From assembly GCA_030062745.1 (NCBI GenBank), contig CP099842.1, forward strand, positions 25,515,822 to 25,579,821: a stretch of DNA of 64,000 nucleotides. Reading direction: 5' to 3'. Position numbers and translations under genes: made by a program. This stretch comes from Capitulum mitella. Lineage: Eukaryota > Arthropoda > Thecostraca > Pollicipedomorpha > Pollicipedidae. Below are positions 25,910-38,500 of this stretch, in pieces (position 1 is the stretch's first letter; every line of letters starts with the position of its first letter). The notes under the pieces are model-generated. The model ran no database searches, was not told the origin of the DNA, and was given only the letters and a program-made list of their open reading frames with translations.

Positions 25910-28900
25910 TACAGACGGCGGTGGGAGGTGCCTGGCGGCCTTTGTGCTGCGTCAGCGATTGCGGTTCGTTCTTCCCTCGCAGTGGTAGCTCCCCGGCCGT
26001 CCCCGAGCGATCGCCTTCCGCTGCTGCCTCTCAGGCAACGCCGAAGGCCCAGCTGGAGGTGACGAGCAGTTGTTGGCGAGTCGTTGACCCGCCGAGCAGC
26101 GCCCGCGCAACGCGCCGCCTCGCCGGGTGTGGATTCAAAGTAAACCTCGCGAGTGTGTCGGCTTGCACGTCTCCATTCAACGGCGGTCTTCACCATTCAT
26201 TCGGCGCCTCTCCGACTGCTGCGAAGGAGCGCCGCGTCGTCGGCGTCGGCCGGCTAGCAACAGCACCGGCGGCCGGCGCGGCCGCTGCAAGGTCGCGCCC
26301 GCCCCTCCCCCCGTCCCCCGCCCCTCCCTGCGGCCGGACGGCGCCCCACGTGCCGGCCGCCGGGGTCGGTAACCGATGACACAGCGGTGCCGGTCGCCGC
26401 CCCCCGCGCCCGGTGCTCTGTGCGTGGAGCGTGCGCGTGGGGCCGCACGCATAAACGCCGGAGCGCGGGCCCGGCCGGCTCAGAGCGGTGCTGAGGGTGG
26501 CGGAGTGAGGGGTGGGGTGGGGTGGGTGGAGCGAGGGATATGTTCTTTTTAGCTTTAGTCGTGTACAGTAGATTGGTAGGTCTCGCGATGGCGCGAACTT
26601 TAGCATTCCTGAGTGCCGGTTGAAATCGCCACGCACAGTTCGGAAGAAACGGGTATTAGCGTACGGCAGATGCGGCGTTTTTCACGCGTCGGGTCGTCTG
26701 CGAGACAATCAAAACTAGACCGTGCCTACCTCGCTAGTCGTAGTGGTGCCAAGCAAGTCTTCAAGTGCCTCTCGCCGCGCGGCCCCGTGGTGCCAGGGGC
26801 CAGATCAGTGTTCGTGCAGTCTCGGCGTAAGTACGATTGGCCCAGCGTTTGACCGAGCGCTGACAGTCCTATAGTTTCCCGTTATTGAACAACCACGAGT
26901 CGTAACTCTCTGATGCGGTGAAGCAATATTTTCATCCTTTTGCTCCTTTTGCTGTGAACGTTGCGGGCATATTCCGATATCCGGTCGTTCCCGTTTCGTT
27001 TGAGTTCGGATTGTCTCGGGCTGGCTGCTTCACGTATTTACTGGAAGGTATTTGGAGTGATCGGCGGTCTGTCACACAGCGGCATCTGGCACGACTCCGC
27101 AGTCCGCAGACGCCTCGCGGGCCAGACCAGCACGGTCTGTGGTTTCCGCAGCCCTTCGCGCCTACAGAACAGCCCGTCACTCCCTCGTGCGTTTCATGCT
27201 CGGCCTGGTGCGTGTGTGTTTGTTTCGTTTTGGCCCAGATCCTGCTCAGCGTGTCGTGGCGTCGTGGCCGCAATCGGAACCCTGGTTTCCTTTCATTGGG
27301 CGGGTTCATCTTTTGCAAGAAATTAACTGAGGCGTTTGTGACGTTCCCTTGCATGCGGCACCCGTGGACGTAACCCGGAATTGCTCAAAGTACGGAGAGA
27401 GTCATTTTGCCGTCTTCCATCTGGCAGAGCGCCGGTTTTCATCGTGTAATCTTGGTGTACTGAGCCCGACCGTGGTCTCGGGCACGTGTGGAGCATGTGC
27501 CTTGTGCTTGTCTTAACAGGAGTTGTCTTGTGTTTCAGGTGAGTGTGCCGTGCCTTGAGGAGATTCAGCTTCATGTGCAAACGGTGTCAACCAGACAGGT
27601 CAGTTGCGTCTTCTTGGGACTTTGTGGTAACATAGTGCAGCTTTAGTCACCGGTTGTTGTGCTGGTTACTAATTCAGCTGTGACTGTGCAGTTTTGTTTT
27701 GTTTCGTTATCGAGACGGTGGTACGTTATCCTGGGCGTGCGGCGAGCTGTAATTGGTTCATGTAGTTAGTAAGGTTATTTTTGGAGTTTAATTGGGGCTA
27801 TGCCAATGTCTTTCGATTGATAATCTAGATTGATGGCGTAGCTGAAAGAATACGGCACCTTGTGGCATTAGCAGATTTGCAACGGCATTTTACTTTTTTC
27901 CTTTTTTTCCTGTAAAATGCCCCTGTAAAATGCAACAGACGCGCGAATTTGATGTTAAATCGTTGTACGCATTGACGTTTGTTTTCGACGGACGATTGGT
28001 TTGACATGAACTTTTCTTATTCGCGAGTGTTCATTTTTAACCAGTGTCGATCTTCGTCGAACGTTGCTTCGAGTTTTGTTTGCCCCACTGCCCTCCTTTA
28101 AAGCACTGTCGTTCTGCATGCACCTGTGAAGAGCAAGTTTTATTTATGGTGACTTTACGACTCCGTTATGGTTGTTGGCTTGTCAATATTTTAGATAACA
28201 AAGACTGTGATATGCAGTTAGCTGGTTTGATGCGAGCGACACTGCCTATCGCTGTCGGATAGGTACGTCATGACCCGTTTAGAGTCACGCAATGACAGGA
28301 GAGTGTGGAAAACGTCGGCGATATGTCTGCACGTTGAACCTCTGTACTACGCTTGGTCTCAGAATGGTAAAAGAGGGGAAGATGTCATGGCTGTTCCTGG
28401 CCGACTTTGGAATGCGACGTAGCATTCTGGAACATTGATTTAATATGGTATCTGCACAAAACAGTTATCATTTTTCTGTGTTTGCGGTCTGTACAGTTCC
28501 CTCGTTTTTCAAACCATCTTTTAGTCTGTGAAATACGTGACTAGTTAGTCATCGATTTTCCTGGCTTTGTGTCGCACCCCCCAAGGGAGAATCCACCCAA
28601 TCATGTTTAGAATGGCTGAACTGCTTTGGGGAGCGAAATGATGGAATTGGTAGTTACTTTTGCTCTTAACCCGGCCACGACTGGGGGTGGAGGGTTGTTG
28701 ACAGCCCCCCTAAGGCTTATCAGTCTGCGAGATAAGCAACAAACACAGCGTCACGAAGTTTTGTGTATCTTTTGTTTGGTCCATATTACATTTTGTTTTC
28801 GGGCTTTGACCGCATGTCGAGTCAGGTCTCTGACCTAGGACATGTCAAGTGGACCGATGCCTAAAAAAGGTATGCCTTTCGTAACTTAAAAAACGGGGTG

Positions 28901-31900
28901 TGAAAACCAAACTTTTGGGATTAAAGATCTTGACAGGCGCAACGGATCTGTTATCTCAGATTTTTCGGAAACTCCTGGGTCATAAACCTAAAGTCATGTC
29001 CGTTTCCAAGAAATGTCGTCGTTTTGGGAAAATTGGCGGTTTTCCCGCGCTTTCTGTATGGGGTGCAGTAATTTTCCAATGGTCGTCATTTGGCAAAGTA
29101 TGACTGGCTTTCAGCCATTGACCTGAGCTCAGTGGAACGGACTGGAGATGGCAGAAGGACTGTTGAAGCTGTTAATGATACCAGTAAGCTCAAATTGAAA
29201 AATGCGCAATTTGGAAATGTTCGAGCTCGCGCGAATTACTATATTGCAACTACTGAGTTTTTCCATAAATAACACTGAGAACACTGTAACAAAAACCCGG
29301 TGAAAAGCAAAACACACTGGTAAGGCTTACTTCACAAAAATATAGGGACGCCAAAACTAGTGCCCATCAATTTTACCACGCCTTCGGCGCGAGATCCTCG
29401 GTGCTGTGGCGCAGAAATTGCTGTATCTCAAGTTCCCGCTTAAATATTGAACAAATCAGAGAGCTTAGACGTTGTATGGGTATATGTGGACATTTAACTA
29501 TACTTCTGTACCATTACTTGGTCTTCATTAAACACAACCCTTGAGATCCAGGGCGGGTCTCGGCTCGATGAAGTCCGCTATGAGAAAACATGTGTAGGGT
29601 GTAAATGGCATAAATGTTTTCGAAAACTACAGAATGACAGGATTGTCGAGCTCTGCTTGTCACGAGCCTTCCAATGGTATGCTTATTTTTATAGTGCGAC
29701 AGATCGTTCGCGGGTTAGACGGGGGAGGGGTTGTCAACAAGTCGGGTGTGCATGGCGCCGACTGCCAGTTGGGCACGGACTAAAAGGACACGATTAAAAT
29801 AAAATGTATAATAATAAAGACAAGAGTGACAAATAAAAACAATAACAAATACAAATAATAGCAGCAATAAAAAACGCGATAAAAGGACACATGAAAAAGA
29901 CACGAACATGCTGAGCATTGATGCAGTGAATTTCTAATTATTGCACCACACCACTTTTCACTCATCAAATTGTTTTAAAACCCAAAGTGTGGAATCAGGC
30001 ACATAAAATTTTGATCCTGTCTCGATCACAGGAGAGACCATGGCTCCTTTGTCCCCGGATGCCCTCTAGCCTCCCTTGTTAATGCTTACTGCTGGTCTCC
30101 CCGATAACAGTCACGTTGAAATTCCCCCGCATCCAGGTCCCCGATAGCACTTATCGCCCGAGAAAAAAAAACCAGCACCCCATTTCCACGCTATTTTCTG
30201 CTGTCATCCGGCGCTGATCTCACCAACTCAAGTTTGCTATAAACAGGCGCAGATGTTGCACATCGGTTCCGCTCCGTTCGAACTCTGTGGACCCCGGTAT
30301 ACCATCTCTGTCGTCACTGCTTCCGCGGCGTGTCACAATCCTTCCGCAGCCGTCGGCGGCCATCCTCGGGCGCCGGCGGCGGCGTTGACCGCCGGGCCGA
30401 CCTTGGGCAGGGCAGCGGCCGCGCGGCCCACTGCCGCGTGCGTGCCCTGTGCGTGCGCCGGCCGCGGTCACCGACCCCGGCCGACGACCCGCGCCGGCGC
30501 CGGCCGGCGGCGCGTGGGCGCGCGGCGACATCGCGGCGCGTGTGGAAATCGAGCGGTGCGCGCGGCCCGTGCGTGCGGCGCGCCGTGGGACGGGTGCCCG
30601 CTGAAGGCTGAGTAGCGGTCCTGCGGGCCGAGCCGGTTTTCGGCACACCCCTAATGGAGTCCGAGTGTTCCTTTGTCATTTTTGCAATCTTATGCTGGCA
30701 CTGATTTACGGCATTCTTTAGTCGGAGTCGCCTGAAGCGAAAATTAGGTGATTACTCTTCCTCTCTTCCCGTCTGCTTCCATCACCTTATTTCCATTAAG
30801 CTCTCCCTCCTGCGTGATCCCTCCCGTTGTCGTTTGTACGCTCCTTACGTCCGATGTTTTGCTTTGTTTTTGCGCTAACTGTTTTAACGCCATTTTGACG
30901 ATCCATTTCAGCCAGTTGTATTTGCTTTCAAAGCGCTGTATGTCATTAAAACGGGACGTACATCCCCACCTGTTTTTTTTGCGTGGATCATGTGATCACG
31001 TGGAGTTAATTATCCAATGTTTAATTCAACGAGGTTGGGTAGTTCCCACGTGCCCTCCAGACTCAATCGTTTTCTGCTCCGTAGAAGCTGTTCGCGCGTA
31101 ATTCCAGCAGGCCACCGCTAATCGATCTGCTGTAGTTCTCGGAGCGTCATAATGGAAGCATAGTAAAAATCTTGACGCTTTCCAGCGCTGTAATTTGCGG
31201 CCGTCACTCAGGTTTATCTCTGTGATAATGACTGGATCGCCCGGAAAACGTGTAGCCAGCCTTCGCCGGCCGTGCAGCATGATCCTGGGAACAGTGCCTT
31301 TGTCTGCGGCGGCGCCGAACGGCTGCAGTTGTTGACCAGTTTCGGCGGCGGTCCTGGCGCGGCCGCGGCGGCTTCAGCGCGGCTGCGGCGCGCGGGGTCG
31401 GTACCAGCCGGCGCGCGACCCCGTGCCCGGCCGGATCAATGGTGGCCGGCTGGGTTGGACGTGTTGCACGCGGCCGGGCGCGATCGTGCGGCCCGGCCGG
31501 ACCGGTGTCGGGTGCCGCCGCCTCCGCCGGGGCTGCTCCGGTTGTTCACCGAGCCGGGCCGGCGCCCGCTTGTTTTGACGGCGCCCGGCCGGCGCGGGGG
31601 AGGAGGGGAGCCGGCCGGGCTCCCCTGGGACTGCCGATTGCTGATCTGACGCCGCACCCCGTCCGTGCCCCGGTCCCGGCCGGCTGGCGAGGGGCGGCCG
31701 CCGCCGGCTGCCGTCGCGCCGGCCGGGGCCCAGCGCCGGCGCGGCGGCGACACGGGCGGAATCACGGCGGGTCGCCGCGGCCACGGGCGGCCGGCCGGCC
31801 GGGCGGCGCCTTTGTCCGGCGTCTGCCGCGGCCGGCCGGACCGCCGCCGGCTCGGCCAGGGTTCTCATTAAGCGGCCGCGGCTGCGCCGGCGCCGCGCTT

Positions 31901-34500
31901 TGCGGTCCGCCAATGGCTCATATCCGGAGGCGCGCGCGGCGGGGGTGACGCCGGCGGCGGCGTGCTCGCCTACCCCGTGCATGGCGGCCGATCGATCGGC
32001 CCCCTCGCCGGTCGGGCGCGCGGCGTCCTGCCGCCGGGGACCAGTCGGCGGCGTCGGCGTCCACATTCCGGGCATCGCTGGCCTCCCCTGGCGGCCGCCG
32101 CCGCGCCGCCGCGCCGCGCAGCCTCCGCGTCCGGCGATGCCAGCGCCAGGTGGCCGCGCCCAGAACTAGCGCCGCGCGCCGCGCGGGGAGCAGGTGTGCG
32201 CCGCACGAACGCAGGAGAGGCGTTCGCGTTCTTGTCCTCATTGTGCCCGGTCCGCATCCCCGCAATCGCCGTCTTCCCGGCGCGAGCGGATGCTACATAA
32301 TCGTCACCCGAATTCCATATTTCTGGAATGGCCGACGGGGTACTGGCCGACGGGGTTCCAACCAGCATCGTCAATGTCGGAAAGTCGCGCCACCGCTGAT
32401 ACGTTCCACGGTGACCATCCACGCCCTCCCTCCGAACCTCATCGCTTCCCCTCATTACCCCACACCGGTCCTGCCGACGGCGCGGCGTCTTCATCTCCGG
32501 CCGGGCGGCGCTCGGAGCGGCGTCCTGCACGCGCGCACCTCCGGCGACCGGACGCCGCCGCCGCCGCCGGCCGGCCGCGTCGCCCCGCGCCCTGCATGCC
32601 GATGAGCGGGCGCCGGACGCCGGCCGACCCGCTTTCGGCGCGGTCGGCGGTCCGGCGTCGCCGTCGGCCCGTAAAAACGGCGTGCACGCAGCGGCCAGCC
32701 GGCCCCGGCCGGTCGGTACCGTTGGCCGGTAATGGCGAGCCTCGGGTCAGACGCCGACGCCGGGCCGCGCGGAGAGGACGCGGCGACGGCCGCGCGGCCG
32801 GGCGGGGGCGGGGGCGGAGGCGGCGGCGCGCCGGGACCGGCGGCGACAGATTGGGAAAACGGCCAGCGTGGGGAACAGGGCCCGATAACAGGAGATTAAT
32901 GAGCCGCGGCAGGACAGCGGGAAACTCGCGGGACACACCTGGGGGCGGAAAGGAGCCTATTCTGGTCAGGACCGGAGGTCTCGGCCGTCGACGCTTGCGT
33001 ATCGTCCCTGTGGACAATCGCGGCCCCTCGTAACTTTCAGTCTCTCGCCAATCGACCGGAACTAATCCAAGCGACCGCACCGGTCGGGCGGCGCGCGGGC
33101 CCGTAGCGCGGGCGGCGCGGGTCTTCGTCGGCACTGCGTTCCCAGGGACCGACATCCGGCGGCGCCGGTCTCACCTGGCCGCCGGCCGGCCCACACCGCC
33201 GATTCCCACCTGTCCGCATCCGGCCGCCGCCCGGCCGCCGAGGAGCGGCGCGCTGTTTCCGTTTCCGCCGCGGCCGCGCCGCCAGTGGCGCGGAGCCGGA
33301 ACGAGCCGCCCGGCCTTCGTCTGCGTAATGAGGTGCTGAAAAAAACGATTCGGAAGTGACGGGACTGCGACAAAGGCCGTCGGTGCGTGGTGTCTCAGGC
33401 GTGGTTCGTGACCGCCCGGCACGTGCGTGGCCGTGAGACTGCGCAGGGCCGTTGTGGAACCCCACTATGAGGGCCGCCGCGCGGCCGTTCTCTCCGCGGC
33501 GCGGGCGGCCGGGTGCCGTGCGTGGAGGCCGTGGCGGCCGGCTGGACCAGACGTGACGTCAGCCGCCGTGAGACGGCCGTGAGTTACGGCTCGGCTAATG
33601 GCCCTGTCTCGCCGCGCTGTTTACGCGCCGTGCAATTAATGAGTTAGCAACAGCGGCGCCGTTTAAAGCGCGGCCGCGGCGCGCCGCGCGAGCCGTGGGA
33701 AGCCGGCTACCGTGCGCCGACCGCATTAATTGCGGCGGCGCGACACGGCCGCCGTCGCGCCGCCGCTGCCGTGCGGCACGCGCGACGCGGCGTCACGCAC
33801 CGACGTTGGTGGGCGTCGGTCCCGACGCGGCCGACGGTCCTGCCGGTCTGGTGTGCCGCGCGGCCGCCGCCGACGGCGCGCCGGGTCGAAGTGTCGCCGG
33901 CCGGCCTCCAGGGCGCTGACGTCACGAATCGGACGTCCGGAGCTGCGCGCGCCCGCCGGCCGCCGTCAGGTGTTACCCCGTCGGCGGCGGCGCGGCCCGC
34001 TCAGTGAGTGGCCGGCGCTCGCGGCAGACATGGGGCGCGAGCTGACGCCGGACGGCCTTGGCGGTGTGCGGCTGTGGGGCGCGCAGGGAGTGTCGCTCGT
34101 GCCCGCGAGATGGAGCTGGTAAGCGCACCTCGAGCGTCGGACGGTGGCTGGCGGTTATGGCGTGTCGTGAGAATCGAAGGCGGTCGTCTCGGAGTCGTTT
34201 TTTCTGATGGCAATGAGAGTTGCAGTGGTCATTCACTGTGCACCGTCCTTCGTTGTTTCGTAGCCTTTCGTGCTCGCGTACCGCTGTCGCGAGCATACAC
34301 CCTACCCATCCTATCCTAGCCTGGGGCTCATTTTCTACAATGACCAAGAGGGCCCCCTGAAATGTTTCGCGCTAGGTACCACTTCTGCTCAGCGGAGCTG
34401 GCGCAACACATCCGCCTGCGTTCTGGCCGAGCTCCTGCGTGTTTGCATCTATTGTTCCGCGTGTGGCCATGCCCGTGGGTCCGCGAGTGCGGCCGCCTGT
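25910..34500. other. No gene recognised; CpG-island-like blocks upstream of AEBP2
   Basis: CpG-dense blocks at 25.9-26.5, 30.3-30.6 and 31.2-34.1 kb are separated by AT-richer DNA (27.4-30.2 kb). The block just upstream of the first AEBP2 exon seen is a plausible promoter region, but no TSS motif could be fixed. An ATG GAG CTG followed by gtaagc near 34111 looks like a mini-exon, but its phase does not fit the exon at 34523. Confidence 0.5.
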
Positions 34501-34522
34501 GACAGGGCTGGCTCTGTTTCAG

Positions 34523-35558
34523 CGGTATCCTGGCCCCGGGCAGCTGCGGCATCAGCGACGTGACCTCGCTGGAGCCCGGCTCGCCGCTGTCGACCCGCTC
34601 GGCCGGCTCGGAGGCGAGCGACGCCGGCTTCGCCGACGAGCCGGCCATGCCGCCCAGCGAGTCGGCCTGGCCGAGCTGGCCGCGCCCGCCGCGCCAGCCG
34701 CCGCCGCCGCGCCACCTCGGCCGCCGCCACAGCGAGGGCGATGAGCCGGCCGCCGAGGCGGACGCGGCGGAAGCGGCTGCCTGGCAGGCCAAGCGGCGGC
34801 GCGCCTGCTCCGGCGAGCGGCTCGGCAAGCGGCTGAAGCTAGAGCCGGTCGAGCCGCGGCCGCGCGTCCAGGAGAAGATCACCGAGTACTTCAGCAAGCA
34901 GATCAAGCACATATCAGCGCAAGCGTTCCGCTCCGTCAAGAAGCATCTGCACGTGCTGAAAACGGAGCCGAAGCCGGCGCCGGTGAAGGCGGAACCGGGC
35001 GCCGCCGTGCCTGCCGCGGTCGACTGTGATAGCAACGGATCGACGGACGTGGAGGGCTCGCCGCCGCCGCTGTGGGCCCTGGAGAAGCGCGCCGACTTCG
35101 CGCCGTCGCCGCCGCCGGAGGACGCGCCGACGCGGCTGGGCCGCGGCGGGCCGGCCGGCGGCTCGCTCTGTCGCGCGCCGAGCGAGGCGAGCAGCGTCGA
35201 CTCGGGCCTGGGCCGCGTCAGCGAGCCGAGCACACCTGGCGAGCCGGCCGAGCCGCCCGTGCTGCGCTTTCCGGCGCGGCGCGCGCCGGCCGCCGGCGGC
35301 GCGCTCAGCTGCTGCCTCTGGCGCGACTGCGGCGACCGCCTCAGCTCGCCCACCCAGCTACTGGACCACCTGCAGACGCGGCACGTGCAGGAGCAGCGCG
35401 CCGGCGCCGGCCGCCAGCGCCGCTGCCTCTGGCAGGGCTGCAAGGTGTTCGACCGGCCCGGCTCGGCCGCCTGGCTCGAGCGCCACGTGCTCACGCACGG
35501 CGGCAGCAAACCGTTCCGCTGCATCGTCGACGGCTGCTCTCAGCGGTTCTCATCCCAG
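34523..35558 (+). CDS. AEBP2: AEBP2 homologue, exon with N-terminal region and zinc fingers 1, 2 and start of 3
   Basis: Acceptor ctctgtttcag ends at 34522 and donor gtgaga begins at 35559. The exon enters with one base completing a codon and leaves in phase 0. In order it holds a Ser/Glu/Pro-rich acidic stretch, a basic NLS-like patch (KRRR near 34790, then GKRLK), a PIP-box-like QEKITEYF (34869-34892), SUMO-consensus sites at 34833, 34956 and 34983, a Ser/Pro-rich region, finger 1 (35313-35384, C-x4-C and H-x4-H), finger 2 (35424-35498, H-x3-H) and the two cysteines of finger 3 (from 35520). Confidence 0.9.
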
Positions 35559-38500
35559 GTGAGACGCCCCCATCGCTCGGCGGAACTTTTCCCCGGCGCT
35601 AAAGCAGGTTAAACTAGTCGAGGCTGTTGGCGCCTGTTGCCGTGGTATTCTAGTGATGACGGTCGGGATGCCTGTGTTCAGCCTCCTCGCCGCTCCGGTT
35701 GGTATGCGGACGGCATGCGGTTTGCGCGGTGGTCGCCGTCGCCGGCTGCCGGTGGCCGGCGGCGGCGACAGCCACTCTGTCTTGCTGCTTCTGGGGTTAA
35801 CAATGATGGATGTGACCGACGGCGGGGCTGCAGCTCCCGGGCCCGCGTCGCCGGCTGCACGCTGCTCCCCGTACGGTGCCGCGCTCGGCGCGGCCGCTCC
35901 CCTCGGTCCCACAGCCTCGTGGTGGGTGGCCTGTGAGACCCCGCGCCCTTCGTCAGCTGTCCATTGTGTGAGCAGTTCAGAAGCCACGTCACCCGCCCTC
36001 TTGAGACCGTCGCTCGCTCGTCACGGACCTGGCTCCGGTCAGCGTCGGTGGTTCGGCGTGGGTTGGATCTCCTCCTCTCGGTTGGGGGTGTGGGAGCCGC
36101 CTGGCGGCCAATGGGCCGCCGACGGGGTGGGCGGGCCGGCTGGGGAGGGGCGCCGTCGGACGTTTAGTCTGGCGCGCCGTGCCGCTGACCGTCCTCGGCG
36201 GCCGCTGCAGCGCCTGCCGTGCACAGTGGGCCACCGGCGCCAGGCGCCGGCGAAACGCTCAATTGAAAGGTCAGCTCGGCACCCGAGGCTATTTTTGCGC
36301 GGGTGGGACGTCATCAGCTGGTCGGGCCGTCGCTGCCCGCGTCACGAAAGGGTAAGCCCTGCTTTTGGTGACGCGTGCGGCCGGAGTTGGCGCCGTTTTC
36401 ACGGTCGCTGGGCGGCGCCGGCCCGCAGTGTGCCGCGCCGACCCGGGCCGGCGGGGCGCACACGCGCGCCGTGCAGCGGCCGGGCTCCGGCTGGCAACAC
36501 GGCGCGCCATGACGTCACCGGGCGAGCGTCTGGCCGCCAGACGGCCGGCCGGCCAGGGCCAATGCACGGCGCGGCGCCGGCGGCGGCGCGCCGCGCCGGC
36601 CGGGCGCCGCCGCCGCCAGTGCAGTGCGCGTCGCTGGCGGCGGCGCAGCATCGCGGCCGGCGGCCGGCGGCGGCGGCCGGCGGCCTTGCCCGGCCGGCGG
36701 CGCGCCGTTCGCACGCCGCCGCCGCCACGTCCGGCCGGAGCGGCTCGTGACTCCGCCGGAGACGGCCGGAAGCGCCTCCCGGCGCCGCGTCACCGGGCGC
36801 TGACGGCGGCGGTCGCGGCGCGCCGGCCGAACCGCTCGACCCGGGGTGGGTCGACTCACTCACCGATTCACCCGGCGGTGAGTAAGTCGGCCCGTGGCCG
36901 CCGCCAGCCGCGGTTGCGCCTGACTCAGTGGCTTCCGTGCCGCCGGCGTGGGCTCGAGTGATCTCAGCGCGTGCCGTCAGCGGTCGGCTGACGCACCGCC
37001 CCGCCGCCAGACGGGACGTTCGCGCCAGTCTCCTCCCCTTCCTCCCCTGCCGCCGGCGGCCGCGGAGGAACTGCCGTAAAAGGACGGCGGCGCTCGAGTG
37101 ACGCGCCGGACCCCTTTAAAACAGCGTGGCGGACAGGTGGCCCCGCCAGTCGGGCCGGGGCCGGCGAGGGCGGCGCGCCGCCCGCCGCGGCCGCGCCGAT
37201 GGCGCCGCGCGCTGACTGCTGGGTCCTCCGGTTGCAGTCGGTGCTCGAGCGTCATGTGAACAGCCATTTCAACCCGGCGCCGCCCGTGAAGCGGCCGGAC
37301 ACCTCGAGCAAGCTGTCGCGGCGCAGCAGTCGGCGCGCCATCCAGGAGGAGCATCCCTATTCGGGTAAGTCGGCTGATCCCCGCGACGCCGGGCGGTGGC
37401 ACGACATCGCTCACGAGGCGCTAGATCTTAGCTCCGACGCGTGCCTGGTTGTTGGTAACCGCCGCCCGGCGGCGGCCCGTGCTCTGCGTATGACGCAGCC
37501 GGGAGGCAGGGACGGCAGGCTCGTGCGTCCAGGTGTTGCCGGTGCATGCCAGAGTCGAGCCCTCCCCCCTCCACCGCGGCCGGTCGGAACCTCTGATCCT
37601 GCCGCCAGCGCTGGGCCGTTCTGCTTTTTTCTGGCCGACCAAGGCTGTTGCGGTCGTGGGGAGGGTGTCAGCTGGCGGCGAGGCTTTGGCGGCCGGTTTC
37701 GGGCGGCGCGCGGCGGCTGTGATCGCCGGCCCGGTCGAGGCGGCGCTGCGCAGCTGCTGCCCGCTCGCGACCGGTGCACAGCCGACTGACTGGAGTGGAC
37801 CGGGCGGGGGCCGGACCGCGGAACTGGTCCAAGGTGACATTGCTATTGTTGTCGTCACAAGTGCTGCAAGCTGCTGGTGTTCATATGAGCCCGCGAATGC
37901 CGACCGATTAAAAATAACTATCGCGTGCGACATCTTCGCGGGAGTTTTTCTGTCGGAAGGCGGTCAGACCGGTAGCGATCGCGGGCGGTTCAATGGGCCA
38001 CGTCGCGTGGCGGCGTGGCCTGCTGTCGTGACGCCGCGCCTCCTCGCCCGCAGCTCGGATTTTCGACTTCTGCGACGCGACGGTGATGGAGCGGCTGCAG
38101 TACCAGCTGATGCGGACGGACGGCGCGCTCCGCCGCCTGGCGCCGATCGTCGGCCGCACCGTGCAGCTATCGGCTCAGGTGAGGGCGCGGCGGCGGACGC
38201 AGCGGCGGCAGCGGCCCTCTCTCTCCCCTCCGTCGGGTCATCAGCCCGCAACGCGGACCGGCCGCCGCCACAGCCGGTCGACAAGTGGATCAATCAGGGG
38301 CGATCGACCCGTGCGTCGATCAGGCAGACATGGGATCATGGCGGTCTAACGTTCCTGCCAAGCGCGGGATGCGTGCTGTGTCTGTAGTAGTACGACTCAG
38401 CGGCACGGCGACTGTTGTGGCAGGGCTGACGTAATCGAGGTTTTCCCGTGCATAGAACTTTTAAGCAGTGATTTCCTTGCCCGTGATCAGGAGCATGACT

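Noticed and set aside
31374..32530. Several frames of 110-233 codons
   Set aside because: CpG-island composition effect, open on both strands, no conserved motif.
34111..34119. ATG GAG CTG followed by gtaagc, a possible first AEBP2 mini-exon
   Set aside because: Leaves in phase 0, while the exon at 34523 needs a donor giving two bases of a codon; the joined frame would be wrong.
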